Origin: Qipengyuania profundimaris
GTDB taxonomy: Bacteria; Pseudomonadota; Alphaproteobacteria; Sphingomonadales; Sphingomonadaceae
NCBI RefSeq assembly: GCF_030717945.1
Contig: NZ_JAVAIM010000001.1
Location: 2,479,131 to 2,543,130 of the forward strand
DNA length: 64,000 nucleotides
Direction of reading: 5' to 3'
In this document: positions 17,432-26,749 of the stretch, in pieces
Numbering within the stretch: the stretch's first letter is position 1
Layout: every line of letters starts with the position of its first letter
Made by a program: the position numbers and the translations under genes
Notes under the pieces: model-generated
What the model saw: only the letters and a program-made list of their open reading frames with translations
The model's database searches: none
What the model was told of the DNA's origin: nothing

Positions 17432-19950
17432 AGCGTGCGTTCACGCTCCTCGACCTCGAACACCTCGAGCTGGTCGCCCGCCTGGATGTCGTTCGTATCG
17501 GCGAGGACCACACCGCATTCGAGACCGGCGCGAACTTCGTCCACGTCGTCCTTGAAGCGGCGGAGCGAGGCGATGGTCGTGGCCGAGACGATGACGTCGT
17601 CGCGCGTGAGGCGTGCGTGCAGCCCCTTGCGGATGACGCCTTCCTCGACCAGCAGGCCGGCCGCCTTGTCCTTCTTGCCCGAGCGGAACACTTCCTTGAC
17701 CGCGGCACGGCCAACGACGTTCTCGATCCGCTCCGGACCCAGCTCGCCTGCCATCTCCTTCGCGATTTCTTCGGTCAGGTGGTAGATGACGTCGTAATAC
17801 TTCATCTCCACGCCGTCGCGTTTCACCAGCTCGCGGGCCTTGGCATTCGGGCGCACGTTGAAGCCGATGATCGGCGCGTTGGATGCCGCTGCCAGCTGGA
17901 CGTCGCTTTCCGTAATCGCACCCACGCCTGCATGGAGCACGCGGACCTTGATGAGGTCGTTGCCGAGATTGTGCAGCGCGGTCGTGATCGCTTCCACCGA
18001 ACCCTGCACATCGGCCTTCACCAGTACGGGGAATTCGACGAGATCCGATGCAAGGTTGTTGAACATCGTATCGAAGCTGGTCGGAGCCAGTGCAGTACGC
18101 TTCTCGGTCGCCTTTTCCTGCCGATATTCGGCCACTTCGCGAGCGCGCTGCTCGTTTTCGACCACGGTCAGCACATCGCCCGCGCTCGGCACGCCGCCGA
18201 GGCCGAGGACCTCGACCGGCATGGAAGGTCCGGCTTTCTTGATCTGCTTGCCATGATCGTCGACGATGGCGCGGACACGGCCGCTCTGCGTACCGACGAC
18301 GAAGGTGTTGCCACGCTCCAGCGTGCCGCGCGTGATCAGCACGGTCGCCACCGGGCCGCGGCCCTTGTCGAGCTGCGCTTCGATGACGGTCGCCTCGGCC
18401 ATGCGGTCGGGACGGGCCTTCAGTTCAAGCAGTTCGGCCTGCAGCGCGATCTTCTCGAGCAGTTCGTCCAGCCCGGTCTTCTCCTTGGCAGAGATTTCCA
18501 CGTCCTGCACATCGCCCGACATCTTCTCCACGATGACCTCGTGTTCGAGCAGGCGGTTGCGGATGTTGTCCGGGTTGGCTTCCGGCTTGTCCATCTTGTT
18601 GATCGCGACGATCATCGGAACGCCGGCAGCCTTGGTGTGATTGATGGCCTCGATCGTCTGCGGCATTATGCCGTCGTCGGCAGCCACGACCAGCACCACG
18701 ATGTCGGTCACATTGGCGCCGCGCTGGCGCATTTCGGTGAAAGCGGCGTGGCCCGGGGTGTCGAGGAAGGTCACGGCATCGCCGCCTTTCGTCTTCACTT
18801 GGTAGCTGCCGATATGCTGCGTGATGCCACCGGCTTCGCCCTTCACGACATTGGCGCCGCGAAGCGCGTCGAGCAGGCTGGTCTTGCCGTGGTCGACATG
18901 GCCCATGATGGTGACGACCGGCGGACGCGGCTTCAGCGTTTCTTCCGGATCCACATCCTCTTCGGCCTGGATGTCCACATCGGCTTCGGAGACCTTCTCG
19001 ATATTGTGACCGAACTGCTCGACCAGCAGCTCCGCCGTATCCTGATCGATCGTCTGGTTGACGGTGACCATCATGTCGAGATTGAAGAGCTCCTTCACCA
19101 GGTCGGCGCCCTTTTCGCCCATGCGCTTGGCGAGTTCGCCGACGGTGATCGCCTCGGGGACGATCACGTCGCGGACCTGCTTCTCGCGCGGCTTGTTGGA
19201 GCCGCCGCCCTGCATGCGGCGCTCCTTTTCGCGCGCACGCTTGAGCGCGGCGAGGCTGCGGGCGCGGCGGCCCTCGTCCTCGTTGAGCGCCTTCTTGACG
19301 GTGAGCTTGCCGGAGCGACGCTTGTCGGGCGTTTCCGCACCGCGCGCAGGCTTGTCGTCCTTCTTCTTGCGCTCGGGCTTCTTGATTTCCGGACGCTTGA
19401 CGGGCGTGAACTTGCGCGGCGCAGGCGCGGGCGTGCCGTCCTCGGCAGGTGCTGCCTCTTGCTCGGCGGGCGCTTCCTCGGCCGGCGCGTCCTTCGGTGC
19501 CTTGGCCTGTTCCTTTGCCTTTTTCGCGGCTTCGGCCTCGGCCTTCTTGTTGTCTTCGGCGCGCTGCTTTTCTTCCTCGGCTGCCTGCTTGGCTTCCTGG
19601 TCTTCGCGCTTGCGGGCCTCTTCGGCCAGACGCAGGCGCTCTTCCTCGGCCTCGCGCTGGAGGCGCGCGACGCGTTCCTGCGGCGTTTCTCCGGCCGGGG
19701 CCTTCTTGGCCGCAGGCTTCTTCGCTGCCGGTGCCGAGGCAGGTGCGGGAGCCGGTGCGGGCGCAGGCGCAGGGGCGGGAGCCGCCTCGGGCGCCGGGGT
19801 TTCGCCCGGTTTCACGAGCTTGCGGCGGCGCTTGACCTCGACCGCCACCTTGTTGGTGCGGCCGTGGCTGAAGGTCTGCTTGACCTCGCCCGGTTGCGCA
19901 CCCTTCAGGGTCAGCGGTTTACGGGCCGGTTTCTTGTCGTCGTCGCTCAT
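17428..19950 (-). CDS. infB: Translation initiation factor IF-2
   Basis: 840 residues. The N-terminal 270 residues are low-complexity (Ala/Pro and Lys/Glu coiled-coil), as in alphaproteobacterial IF-2. The G domain has '[14 protein letters not shown]' (G1), 'DTPGHAAF' (G3) and 'NKMDKPEA' (G4). Domains II-IV follow. It is a GTPase that brings initiator tRNA to the 30S subunit. It is downstream of rimP, nusA and ylxR. Confidence 0.98.
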   Translation of the reverse strand: MSDDDKKPARKPLTLKGAQPGEVKQTFSHGRTNKVAVEVKRRRKLVKPGETPAPEAAPAPAPAPAPAPAPASAPAAKKPAAKKAPAGETPQERVARLQREAEEERLRLAEEARKREDQEAKQAAEEEKQRAEDNKKAEAEAAKKAKEQAKAPKDAPAEEAPAEQEAAPAEDGTPAPAPRKFTPVKRPEIKKPERKKKDDKPARGAETPDKRRSGKLTVKKALNEDEGRRARSLAALKRAREKERRMQGGGSNKPREKQVRDVIVPEAITVGELAKRMGEKGADLVKELFNLDMMVTVNQTIDQDTAELLVEQFGHNIEKVSEADVDIQAEEDVDPEETLKPRPPVVTIMGHVDHGKTSLLDALRGANVVKGEAGGITQHIGSYQVKTKGGDAVTFLDTPGHAAFTEMRQRGANVTDIVVLVVAADDGIMPQTIEAINHTKAAGVPMIVAINKMDKPEANPDNIRNRLLEHEVIVEKMSGDVQDVEISAKEKTGLDELLEKIALQAELLELKARPDRMAEATVIEAQLDKGRGPVATVLITRGTLERGNTFVVGTQSGRVRAIVDDHGKQIKKAGPSMPVEVLGLGGVPSAGDVLTVVENEQRAREVAEYRQEKATEKRTALAPTSFDTMFNNLASDLVEFPVLVKADVQGSVEAITTALHNLGNDLIKVRVLHAGVGAITESDVQLAAASNAPIIGFNVRPNAKARELVKRDGVEMKYYDVIYHLTEEIAKEMAGELGPERIENVVGRAAVKEVFRSGKKDKAAGLLVEEGVIRKGLHARLTRDDVIVSATTIASLRRFKDDVDEVRAGLECGVVLADTNDIQAGDQLEVFEVEERERTL

Positions 19951-20009
19951 TCTTGCTCGTTTCTCTTCGATCTAATCGTTCAGTTCGTCATCTGGCGTGC
20001 GCGGCCCGG

Positions 20010-20729
20010 TCAGGCCTCGGCGCGCCCGTATTCGGCGGGCACATCGTGCCCCATGTAAAGCATGAGGCGCACCAGGGGCTTGAGCACTCGCGCGGCCGCA
20101 GCATCATCGGCCAGCGCCAGATGGACGACATTGTCGCGGCCCAATGCCACAGACAATGCGTCGCGGTCCAGTGGCAGGATCAGCCCCCGCTCCCCCGAGC
20201 CCTCCATGTCGCGCCCGACGCGCCAGGCCTGGTCCAGCTTCTTACGCCCGTCCTCGCTCGCGTCGCTGGCATGGCACAACAGCGCCACGCCCCCTGCCCG
20301 CGCCGTTTCGGCAATGCGCTGGGTGCCCAACATAAGGTGTCCGACGCGCATTTCGAGGCCCAGCCGGTCGAGCACGACGCGGGTCAGCGCATCTTCGACC
20401 ATTTGCGGCAGCTCTTCGGGGATCTCGAGGTCGCCGGTCTTGAAGGCGCGGGACAGGCCGGCCTTCAGCTTGCCATTACCTTGCGCGGTTTCGATCGCCG
20501 CGCGTTCGCTGCACACCCAGGCCCCGCGCCCCGGCGCCTTTTCCTGCGCATCGGGCAGGACGAGGCCGGACGGCGAGACAGCCAGCCGCAGCAGGGTAGC
20601 GCGCGGCTGGGTCTCGCCGGTCAGGATGCAGCGGCGTTCCGGGCAGGTCTTACCGGGCTCGGAAGCGTTCCGTGCCTTGGGCGGGTCGGCGATGTCGGAC
20701 GTCAGGCGCTCATTGGGTGGAGTCCGCAT
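20010..20729 (-). CDS. YlxR (DUF448) RNA-binding protein fused to an L7Ae-like domain
   Basis: 239 residues. The DUF448 motif appears at about 25-95: 'RRCILTGE' ahead and 'GRGAWVCSERAAIE' after. The second half ('HLMLGTQRIAETARAGGVAL', 'LLCHASDASED') resembles ribosomal L7Ae/YlxQ-like RNA binders, so the ylxR and ylxQ functions of other bacteria are joined in one chain. The chosen ATG lies 20 bp inside the nusA end. The role is probably RNA binding linked to transcription or translation. Confidence 0.85.
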   Translation of the reverse strand: MRTPPNERLTSDIADPPKARNASEPGKTCPERRCILTGETQPRATLLRLAVSPSGLVLPDAQEKAPGRGAWVCSERAAIETAQGNGKLKAGLSRAFKTGDLEIPEELPQMVEDALTRVVLDRLGLEMRVGHLMLGTQRIAETARAGGVALLCHASDASEDGRKKLDQAWRVGRDMEGSGERGLILPLDRDALSVALGRDNVVHLALADDAAAARVLKPLVRLMLYMGHDVPAEYGRAEA

Positions 20730-22374
20730 CGGCGGCCTCCTGGGTTGCGGCGTCTCCGGCGGGAGCCTCTGCAGGTTCCTCATCCTCGAACCAGTGCGCA
20801 CGGGCGGCCATGATGATCTCGTTGCCCTGCTCTTCGTTCAGGCCGTACTCGCCCAGCACGCCGCCCTTGTCCTGCTCGCGCTGCGGACGGTCGCGACGCA
20901 TCGGCGGGCCATCGGCATTATTGCGGCGACGCGGAGCTTCGCGCTTCTTCTGGATGAGTTCGTCCGTGGCGAGATCGGCCAGGTCGTCGAGCGTTTTGAT
21001 GCCCGCCTTGCCCAGCGTGACCAGCATGGCCTCGGTCAGGTGCGGCAGCTCGGCAAGATCGTCCTCCACGCCCAGCTCGCGGCGCGTTTCGCGGTGCGCC
21101 GCTTCCTGGCGCTCGATCGCTTCCTGCGCGCGGCTCTGGAGCTCCTCGGCGAGGTCTTCGTCGAAGCCTTCGATCGAAGCGAGTTCCTCGAGTTCCACGT
21201 AAGCGACTTCTTCGAGCTCGACGAAGCCCTCGGCGACGAGCAGCTGCGAGAGCGTTTCGTCGACGTCGAGTTCTTCCTCGAACATCTTGGAGCGCTCGGC
21301 GAATTCCTTGCTGCGCTTTTCCGAGGCTTCTTCCTCGGTCATGATGTCGATCTGGTTACCGGTCAGCTGGCTGGCGAGGCGCACGTTCTGGCCGCGGCGA
21401 CCGATGGCGAGGCTGAGCTGGTCATCGGGCACGACGACCTCGATGCGGCCCTCTTCCTCGTCCAGCACCACGCGGCTGACGGTGGCCGGCTGCAGCGCGT
21501 TCACGATGAAGGTCGCGCCGTCTTCCGACCAGGGAATGATGTCGATCTTCTCGCCCTGCAGTTCCTGCACGACAGCCTGGACGCGGCTACCCTTCATGCC
21601 GACGCAGGCGCCGACCGGGTCGATGCTGCTGTCGTGGCTGATGACGCCGATCTTCGCGCGGCTGCCCGGGTCGCGGGCGGCGGCCTTTATCTCGATGATG
21701 CCGTCGTAGATTTCGGGCACTTCCTGCGCGAACAGCTTGCGCATGAAATCGGGATGCGCGCGGCTGAGGAAGATCTGCGGACCGCGATTATTCCGCTCCA
21801 CCTTGGTGATGAGCGCGCGGACACGTTCGCCGACGCGGGCGGCTTCGCGCGGGATCTGCTGGTCGCGGCGGATGACGCCCTCGGCGCGGCCGAGGTTCAC
21901 GATGACGTGGCCGAATTCGACCGACTTGATCACGCCAGTGATGACTTCGCCGGCGCGATCCTTGAATTCCTCGTACTGGCGCTCACGCTCGGCATCGCGG
22001 ACCTTCTGGAAGATCACCTGCTTGGCCGACTGCGCGTCGATGCGGCCGAGATCGACCGGCGGCAGCGGATCGACGATGAAGTCGCCGATTTTGGCATCGT
22101 CCTGCAGCTTCTGCGCGGCCTTCAGGTCGACCTGCTTGAAGTAATCCTCGACCTCTTCGACCACCTCGACGACGCGCCACAGGCGCAGATCGCCGGTCTG
22201 CGGATCGAGCTTGGCGCGAATGTCGTTTTCCGCGCCATAACGGTTGCGGGCGGACTTCTGGATCGCCTCTTCCATCGCTTCGATAACGATGGCCTTGTCG
22301 ATCATCTTTTCCGATGCGACCGCATTGGCGATCGCGAGGAGTTCAGCCTTGTTGGCGGAAATGGCACTGGCCAT
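20710..22374 (-). CDS. nusA: Transcription termination/antitermination factor NusA
   Basis: 554 residues. N-terminal RNAP-binding domain, S1 domain ('GEVITGVIKSVEFGHVIVNL'), two KH domains ('GACVGMKGSRVQAVVQEL'), then acidic repeats and a helix-hairpin region ('LTEAMLVTLGKAGIKTLDDL') at the C-terminus. It controls pausing, termination and antitermination. It overlaps rimP by one base and ylxR by 20. Confidence 0.98.
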   Translation of the reverse strand: MASAISANKAELLAIANAVASEKMIDKAIVIEAMEEAIQKSARNRYGAENDIRAKLDPQTGDLRLWRVVEVVEEVEDYFKQVDLKAAQKLQDDAKIGDFIVDPLPPVDLGRIDAQSAKQVIFQKVRDAERERQYEEFKDRAGEVITGVIKSVEFGHVIVNLGRAEGVIRRDQQIPREAARVGERVRALITKVERNNRGPQIFLSRAHPDFMRKLFAQEVPEIYDGIIEIKAAARDPGSRAKIGVISHDSSIDPVGACVGMKGSRVQAVVQELQGEKIDIIPWSEDGATFIVNALQPATVSRVVLDEEEGRIEVVVPDDQLSLAIGRRGQNVRLASQLTGNQIDIMTEEEASEKRSKEFAERSKMFEEELDVDETLSQLLVAEGFVELEEVAYVELEELASIEGFDEDLAEELQSRAQEAIERQEAAHRETRRELGVEDDLAELPHLTEAMLVTLGKAGIKTLDDLADLATDELIQKKREAPRRRNNADGPPMRRDRPQREQDKGGVLGEYGLNEEQGNEIIMAARAHWFEDEEPAEAPAGDAATQEAADADSTQ

Positions 22375-22940
22375 CAGTCGTCTGCCTTTTCTTCTTCAGT
22401 TTCGACGATTTCGTCGGCACCGCTCGTATCGAGCGGCTGGGTGGCGGCAATCAGTTCGTCGGTCAAGACGAGCTTCGCCGAATGAATGAGATTGCGGGGG
22501 AAGCTGACCTCGCCCGCCTTGTGGTCCTCGATGACGACCATGTCGCCATCCAGTCCCTTGAGCTCGCCCTTGAGGTTGCGATGCCCGTGGACCTTCTCGG
22601 TCAGCGAGACCTTCGCCTCGTGCCCTGCCCAATTCGCAAAATCCTTCGCGCGGGTCAGCGGACGGTCGATGCCCGGGCTGGAGACTTCGAGATGGTAGGC
22701 CCCTGGAACGAGGACCGTGCCCTCTTCCTCGAGCGCATCGAGCCGGTCGGAGACGCGGCGCGACAGGGCGGCACATTGTTCGATCACCAGTTGGCCGGTC
22801 TTTGGGTCTTCCGCCATGATCTGCAGCGCCTGCCCGCCGTCTCCGGCTTCGGACGGCATCATCTTCACGCGCACGAGCTCGAAGCCCAGGGCCTCGGCCT
22901 CGGGTTCGATAACTTCGGTCAGTCGCGCGATATCTGCCAT
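22374..22940 (-). CDS. rimP: Ribosome maturation factor RimP
   Basis: 188 residues from the ATG at 22940. 'LGFELVRVKMM' and 'YHLEVSSPGIDRPLTRAKDF' are family signatures. RimP is required for 30S maturation. It is the first gene of the nusA-infB unit; the open frame upstream of the ATG lacks conserved sequence. The 181-bp gap before the next gene holds no feature I can name. Confidence 0.95.
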   Translation of the reverse strand: MADIARLTEVIEPEAEALGFELVRVKMMPSEAGDGGQALQIMAEDPKTGQLVIEQCAALSRRVSDRLDALEEEGTVLVPGAYHLEVSSPGIDRPLTRAKDFANWAGHEAKVSLTEKVHGHRNLKGELKGLDGDMVVIEDHKAGEVSFPRNLIHSAKLVLTDELIAATQPLDTSGADEIVETEEEKADD

Positions 22941-23121
22941 CTGGTCTCCGGTACGATAGACATTGCGGCAACGGCGGTTGGTGCCGGCCCCTCGCGGCGC
23001 CAGCCCTTCAGTGTCGCGACAATGTCGGGATGACGGCCATTTAGGTCGTCGGATACCGAAAAGCAATATGAGTCTTTGCCGAGCGCTAGAATTGCTCGGG
23101 CGTAGGCGCGGCCCCCGTGGC

Positions 23122-23430
23122 CTAGCAGTAGCGATCCACCTGGCGCTGCAACTCGTCGATCCGGGCAGAATCAACTTCCGTCGTGCCGTTTGCGACCGCC
23201 CGATCCCACAACTCCTGCGACAGGCGCGAGTATTCCGCACACTGCATGGCATCAACTTCAGCCTTTTTCTCTGCCATGTGCTCGTTGATCGACTGCCCGC
23301 CGAGAGCATCCATTTCCTGGTTCATATAAGCGTTCGCATTGCGCGGCGCAGACACCGAATATGCCACCCAGCCAGCGATGACGGCAGTTCCGACCAGCGA
23401 AAGTCCGGCTTTTACGATGTCCATGAGCAA
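23122..23430 (-). CDS. Small hypothetical membrane-anchored protein
   Basis: 102 residues (100 from a second ATG). One hydrophobic segment lies at 8-26 ('AGLSLVGTAVIAGWVAYSV'), followed by a charged helical region with two cysteines. I recognise no family. It sits between rimP and pspF and points the same way as both, separated from each by about 50 to 180 bp. Confidence 0.55.
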   Translation of the reverse strand: MLMDIVKAGLSLVGTAVIAGWVAYSVSAPRNANAYMNQEMDALGGQSINEHMAEKKAEVDAMQCAEYSRLSQELWDRAVANGTTEVDSARIDELQRQVDRYC

Positions 23431-23480
23431 TACCCCTCAGTAAAGTTGAGGTATTACAATACGCGCCGGTAAAAAATCCG

Positions 23481-24515
23481 CTAATCGGCTTCCTGCATCA
23501 GGCCATGCTTCTTTATGCAGTGCCTCAGCTGGTCGTAGCTTAGCCCCAGCGCCTTTGCCGTCTGTCGCTGGTTCCAGCGGTGCTTGCCGAGAGCGTGTTC
23601 CACGATGGCCCTCTCGTGATCGTCAACCGCGGTGCGCAAGTCGTCGATATGTTCGAAATCCGGACCGGCACCGTGTGGCGCGGTTGCTCCGGCAGCGGCG
23701 GGGGCGGCCTGGGGCGGGCGCTTTACGGGCGAAACCGGCTTCCACGGGCTGTCGAAGGGATCGAACTGCGCATGGCCGATCGGTTCGTTCCAGTCGTCCC
23801 AGCGATAGACGGCGCGTTCCACCACATTGCGCAGCTCGCGCACATTGCCCGGCCAGTCGTGCGCTACCATCTGCTCGGTCACATGCGGAGCGAAGCTCGG
23901 CCAGCCTTCCCAGCCCAGCTCTGCGGCCATGCGGCGGCCGAAGTAATCCGCCAGCACCTCGACATCGCCCTCGCGCACGCGGAGCGGCGGCAAGGTTATG
24001 ACCTCGAAGCTCAGCCGGTCGAGCAAGTCGGCCCGGAATTCGCCGCGGGCGGCCTTTTCGGGCAGGTCTTCATTGGTCGCCGCGACGATCCTGACGTCCA
24101 CGCGAACGGGTCGGCTGGAGCCGATGCGCGTGACTTCGCCATATTCGACGGCGCGCAACAGGCGTTCCTGCGCCCCCATCGACAGCGTGCCCAGTTCGTC
24201 GAGAAACAGCGTGCCTTTGTCGGCTTCTTCGAACCGGCCGACGCGTTGCTTGGTAGCGCCGGTGAAGGCTCCCGCCTCGTGCCCGAACAGCTCAGCCTCG
24301 ATGAGCGTTTCCGGCAAGGCGGCGCAGTTCATGGTGACGAGCGGTTCGTCCCAGCGGGTGGAGAGGCGGTGCAGACGCTCTGCGATCAATTCCTTGCCCG
24401 TACCGCGCTCGCCGATGACGAGCACCGGCCGGCGCATTGGGGCCGCGCGGCTGGCACGCTCCACCGCGTCGAGGAAGGCGCCGGACTGGCCGATGAACTG
24501 GTTTTCCCGCTCCAT
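23481..24515 (-). CDS. pspF: PspF, sigma-54-dependent activator of the phage-shock operon
   Basis: 344 residues without a regulatory N-domain, as in PspF. The AAA+ core has Walker A 'GERGTGKELIA', the sigma-54 contact loop 'ELFGHEAGAFTGATKQRVGRF', Walker B 'GTLFLDELG' and 'WPGNVRELRNVVERAV'. A Fis-type HTH ends the protein ('RWNQRQTAKALGLSYDQLRH'). It is divergent from the psp genes, whose promoter carries a sigma-54 site. A linker of about 40 residues rich in Pro and Ala precedes the HTH. Confidence 0.95.
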   Translation of the reverse strand: MERENQFIGQSGAFLDAVERASRAAPMRRPVLVIGERGTGKELIAERLHRLSTRWDEPLVTMNCAALPETLIEAELFGHEAGAFTGATKQRVGRFEEADKGTLFLDELGTLSMGAQERLLRAVEYGEVTRIGSSRPVRVDVRIVAATNEDLPEKAARGEFRADLLDRLSFEVITLPPLRVREGDVEVLADYFGRRMAAELGWEGWPSFAPHVTEQMVAHDWPGNVRELRNVVERAVYRWDDWNEPIGHAQFDPFDSPWKPVSPVKRPPQAAPAAAGATAPHGAGPDFEHIDDLRTAVDDHERAIVEHALGKHRWNQRQTAKALGLSYDQLRHCIKKHGLMQEAD

Positions 24516-24615
24516 GACCAAGATATAGGAAAATACACCAAGGCTTGGCAATTAAAACCAACACGATGCTCGCATAACGGTGAAAACTTCCAGCTTTCCA
24601 GCCGCTTTCGAGTTT

Positions 24616-24631
24616 TGGCACGGCCCTTGCT
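24616..24631 (+). promoter_or_regulatory. Sigma-54 (-24/-12) promoter of the psp operon
   Basis: TTGGCACGGCCCTTGCT matches the sigma-54 consensus, with GG and GC elements at the correct spacing. It lies about 65 bp ahead of the leader ORF and 100 bp from the divergent pspF start, so PspF sites should lie at 24520-24600. Confidence 0.9.
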
Positions 24632-24696
24632 GAACATATCACAACAGCAATTTCGGTCCCGGATCAGCCGGACGACCCCAAGGGAGGCACACCGCC

Positions 24697-24849
24697 ATGT
24701 ACGATCGCAGCTTCTTCCGCACCCAACTGGGCCAGGCAGCGCTCGCCAGCATCGTCGCCATGTCGGCATTCGTAATGCTAAGCTCGCATATCACGGTCAC
24801 GACGCCGGTCGCGGCAATCGCAACCTACGAGCAGGTCGAGATCGCATGA
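24697..24849 (+). CDS. 50-residue leader membrane protein of the psp operon
   Basis: A short frame begins 'MYDRSFFRTQLGQAALASIV' after a good ribosome-binding site ('AAGGGAGG' about 8 bp upstream). It has one hydrophobic segment (about 12-30) and ends 'EQVEIA'. It is the first gene after the sigma-54 promoter. Its stop overlaps an ATG (24846) in the pspA reading frame. The family is not recognised. Its position suggests a small stress-induced membrane peptide. Confidence 0.65.
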   Translation: MYDRSFFRTQLGQAALASIVAMSAFVMLSSHITVTTPVAAIATYEQVEIA

Positions 24850-25055
24850 CTCTGCCGCCCGACCACGACCCCCTTGGCCCGGAGCGCAACTCCCCCGACA
24901 GTCCCCAAGACGCTCCGGGCCGCCCCCGCACGAATTTGTCGCGGCTCGAGGAAGAGGTAGAACGGCTGCGCCGCTCGCCCACCCCGACTCGCGAAGGCGG
25001 ACGCGCCAAGGATTCCGGGTTCGGATCGGACTTTTTTTCTACTGGAGCACCATTG

Positions 25056-25745
25056 ATGGGCATTTTCAGCCGCACCCGCGATATCATCGCCGCCAATTTC
25101 AACGACATGCTGGACAAGGCCGACGACCCCCAGAAGATGATCCGCATGATCATCCTCGAGATGGAGGAAACGTTGGTCGAAGTCCGCGCAAGTGCCGCGC
25201 GCACCATCGCCGACCAGAAGGAAATGCATCGCCACACGGTCAAGCTGGACAAGCTCCAGGCCGACTGGGGCGAGAAGGCACAGCTGGCGCTGTCGAAGGA
25301 TCGCGAAGATCTCGCCCGCGCCGCTCTGGTAGAGCGCAAGAAGGCATCGGACATGTCCGACCAGCTGAAGCAGGAAATCTCGGTGCTCGACGATGCCCTG
25401 CGGGCCTATGAGCAGGACATCCAGAAGTTGCAGAACCGCCTGCGCGAAGCGCGCAGCCGCCAGACCGCCATCGCGGCCCGGCTGGAAAGCGCGGAGAACC
25501 GCGTCAAGCTCCGCAGCCTGATGACCAACGAGCGGGTGGACGATGCGCTGAGCCGCTTCGACCAGCTCGAACGCCGGGTCGATTACGCCGAGGGGCGTGC
25601 CGATGCACTTCAGATTGCCGATGGCAAGAACAGCCCGAATCTCGCGGACGAAATCGCCGCGCTGGAAGGGGCCGATGCCATCGACGACGAACTCGAACAG
25701 ATGAAAAAGGCGCTGGGTAAAGGCAGCGCACCCAAGGAGGACTGA
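25056..25745 (+). CDS. pspA: Phage shock protein A (PspA/IM30 family)
   Basis: 229 residues from 'MGIFSRTRDIIAANFNDMLD', the standard PspA start, with 'GGAG' upstream. The rest is long amphipathic coiled coil ('MIRMIILEMEETLVEVRASA'), as in the ESCRT-III-like family that protects the inner membrane and inhibits PspF. The same frame is open back to an ATG at 24846, which would add 70 residues containing 'NLSRLEEEVERLRR'; an extended form is possible. pspB follows after 3 bp. Confidence 0.95.
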   Translation: MGIFSRTRDIIAANFNDMLDKADDPQKMIRMIILEMEETLVEVRASAARTIADQKEMHRHTVKLDKLQADWGEKAQLALSKDREDLARAALVERKKASDMSDQLKQEISVLDDALRAYEQDIQKLQNRLREARSRQTAIAARLESAENRVKLRSLMTNERVDDALSRFDQLERRVDYAEGRADALQIADGKNSPNLADEIAALEGADAIDDELEQMKKALGKGSAPKED

Positions 25746-25748
25746 TCC

Positions 25749-26045
25749 GTGGAAGAAGTACTTTTTATCGCCGCGCTATTCATCGCACTCCCGTGGATCG
25801 TCCTTCACTACATCACGAAGTGGAAGACCTCCGCCACCATCACCACCGACGACGAAGCCCTGCTGGAGGAACTCTACAACCTCGCCAAGCGGCTCGACGA
25901 CCGGATGGACACGGTCGAGCGCCTGGTCGCGTCCGACAATCCCGACTTCAAGCCGGCCCGCCTCGTCCATGACAGCGAAGTCGACAACCAGCAGCTGCGC
26001 GAACTCGAACAGCTGATGGCAGAGAAAAAAGGAGCATCCCAGTGA
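25749..26045 (+). CDS. pspB: Phage shock protein B (PspB)
   Basis: 98 residues from a GTG start. One N-terminal membrane helix (about 3-22, 'VLFIAALFIALPWIVLHYI') is followed by a coiled coil with 'LAKRLDDRMDTVERLVASDN' and 'PDFKP', matching the enterobacterial 'RMRERIQALESIL...HP' motif. PspB acts with PspC in the inner membrane to sense stress and release PspF from PspA. It extends about 25 residues past the E. coli protein length. GTGA overlap with pspC. Confidence 0.92.
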   Translation: MEEVLFIAALFIALPWIVLHYITKWKTSATITTDDEALLEELYNLAKRLDDRMDTVERLVASDNPDFKPARLVHDSEVDNQQLRELEQLMAEKKGASQ

Positions 26046-26416
26046 ACAGCCCCCGCACCACCCTCTATCGCGACAAGCAGAATGCGAAGTTCATGGGCGT
26101 GCTCTCGGGCATCGCCGACTACACCGGGGTCAATGCCCTGTGGGTCCGGCTGGGCTTCCTGATCCTGGCCATCAGCATGGGCTGGCCGATCCTCGCCTAT
26201 TTCGCCGCCGGCATTTTGCTGAACAAGAAGCCGCCGCATCTCTACACCGATCAGGACGAGAGCAAATACTGGCAGCGCGTCCGCCAGAACCCGAAGCGCA
26301 CGGCGCGCGAAATCCGCGCCAAGATGAAGGATGTCGATCGCCGCCTGGCCGAAGTCGAAACCTTCTACGTCAGCAGCAATCCGCGCCTGAACGCCGAAAT
26401 CGAACGGCTTCGGTAA
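26042..26416 (+). CDS. pspC: Phage shock protein C (PspC)
   Basis: 124 residues from a GTG start. The PspC domain is clear: 'RDKQNAKFMGVLSGIADYTG', 'NALWVRLGFLILAI' and 'GWPILAYFAAGILLNKKP', with one or two membrane segments. The C-terminal half is charged and helical ('AREIRAKMKDVDRRLAEVET'). It is the stress sensor that pairs with PspB. Confidence 0.94.
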   Translation: MNSPRTTLYRDKQNAKFMGVLSGIADYTGVNALWVRLGFLILAISMGWPILAYFAAGILLNKKPPHLYTDQDESKYWQRVRQNPKRTAREIRAKMKDVDRRLAEVETFYVSSNPRLNAEIERLR

Positions 26417-26440
26417 GCACCAGACAAAAGGGGAAGATTT

Positions 26441-26749
26441 ATGGAAGGCATTCTCGCACTCATGATCCCGCTGGCGCCCTTCATCATGGTCGTCGCCATC
26501 GTGTGGATCGCCAACCAGCGCAAGCTGGAGGAGAAGCGCCTCAACGCCACCGCATCGCGAAGCGCCGAGGAAGCCGCCCGCCACGCGACCCAGGTCGCCG
26601 AACTGGAGCAGCGCGTCCAGGTGCTGGAGCGGATCGTGACCGACAAGGGCTATGACGTCGCCGCCCAGATCGAGGCACTGCGCGACACCAAAAGCCATGA
26701 AGAAGGCACGGGCGTCCCGCTCGACATCAAGCGACAGGAGAAGGCGTGA
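26441..26749 (+). CDS. PspB-like small membrane protein, array member 1
   Basis: 102 residues. An N-terminal membrane helix (5-24, 'LALMIPLAPFIMVVAIVWIA') precedes a coiled coil ending in 'EQRVQVLERIVTDKGYDVAA' and 'QIEALRD'. The 'RV.VLE.IV' block matches the C-terminal PspB motif. A basic tail ('GVPLDIKRQEKA') resembles that of member 2. The start has 'AAAGGGGAAG' upstream. It lies 24 bp after pspC and its stop touches the next ATG (TGATG), so it is part of the psp operon. Function unknown. Confidence 0.8.
   Translation: MEGILALMIPLAPFIMVVAIVWIANQRKLEEKRLNATASRSAEEAARHATQVAELEQRVQVLERIVTDKGYDVAAQIEALRDTKSHEEGTGVPLDIKRQEKA

Noticed and set aside
17617-20058. An 813-codon open frame opposite infB
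   Set aside because: Antisense shadow of infB; its sequence has no domain, and infB is certain.
20062-22485. An 807-codon open frame opposite nusA and ylxR
   Set aside because: Antisense shadow that crosses two real genes; no recognisable protein features.
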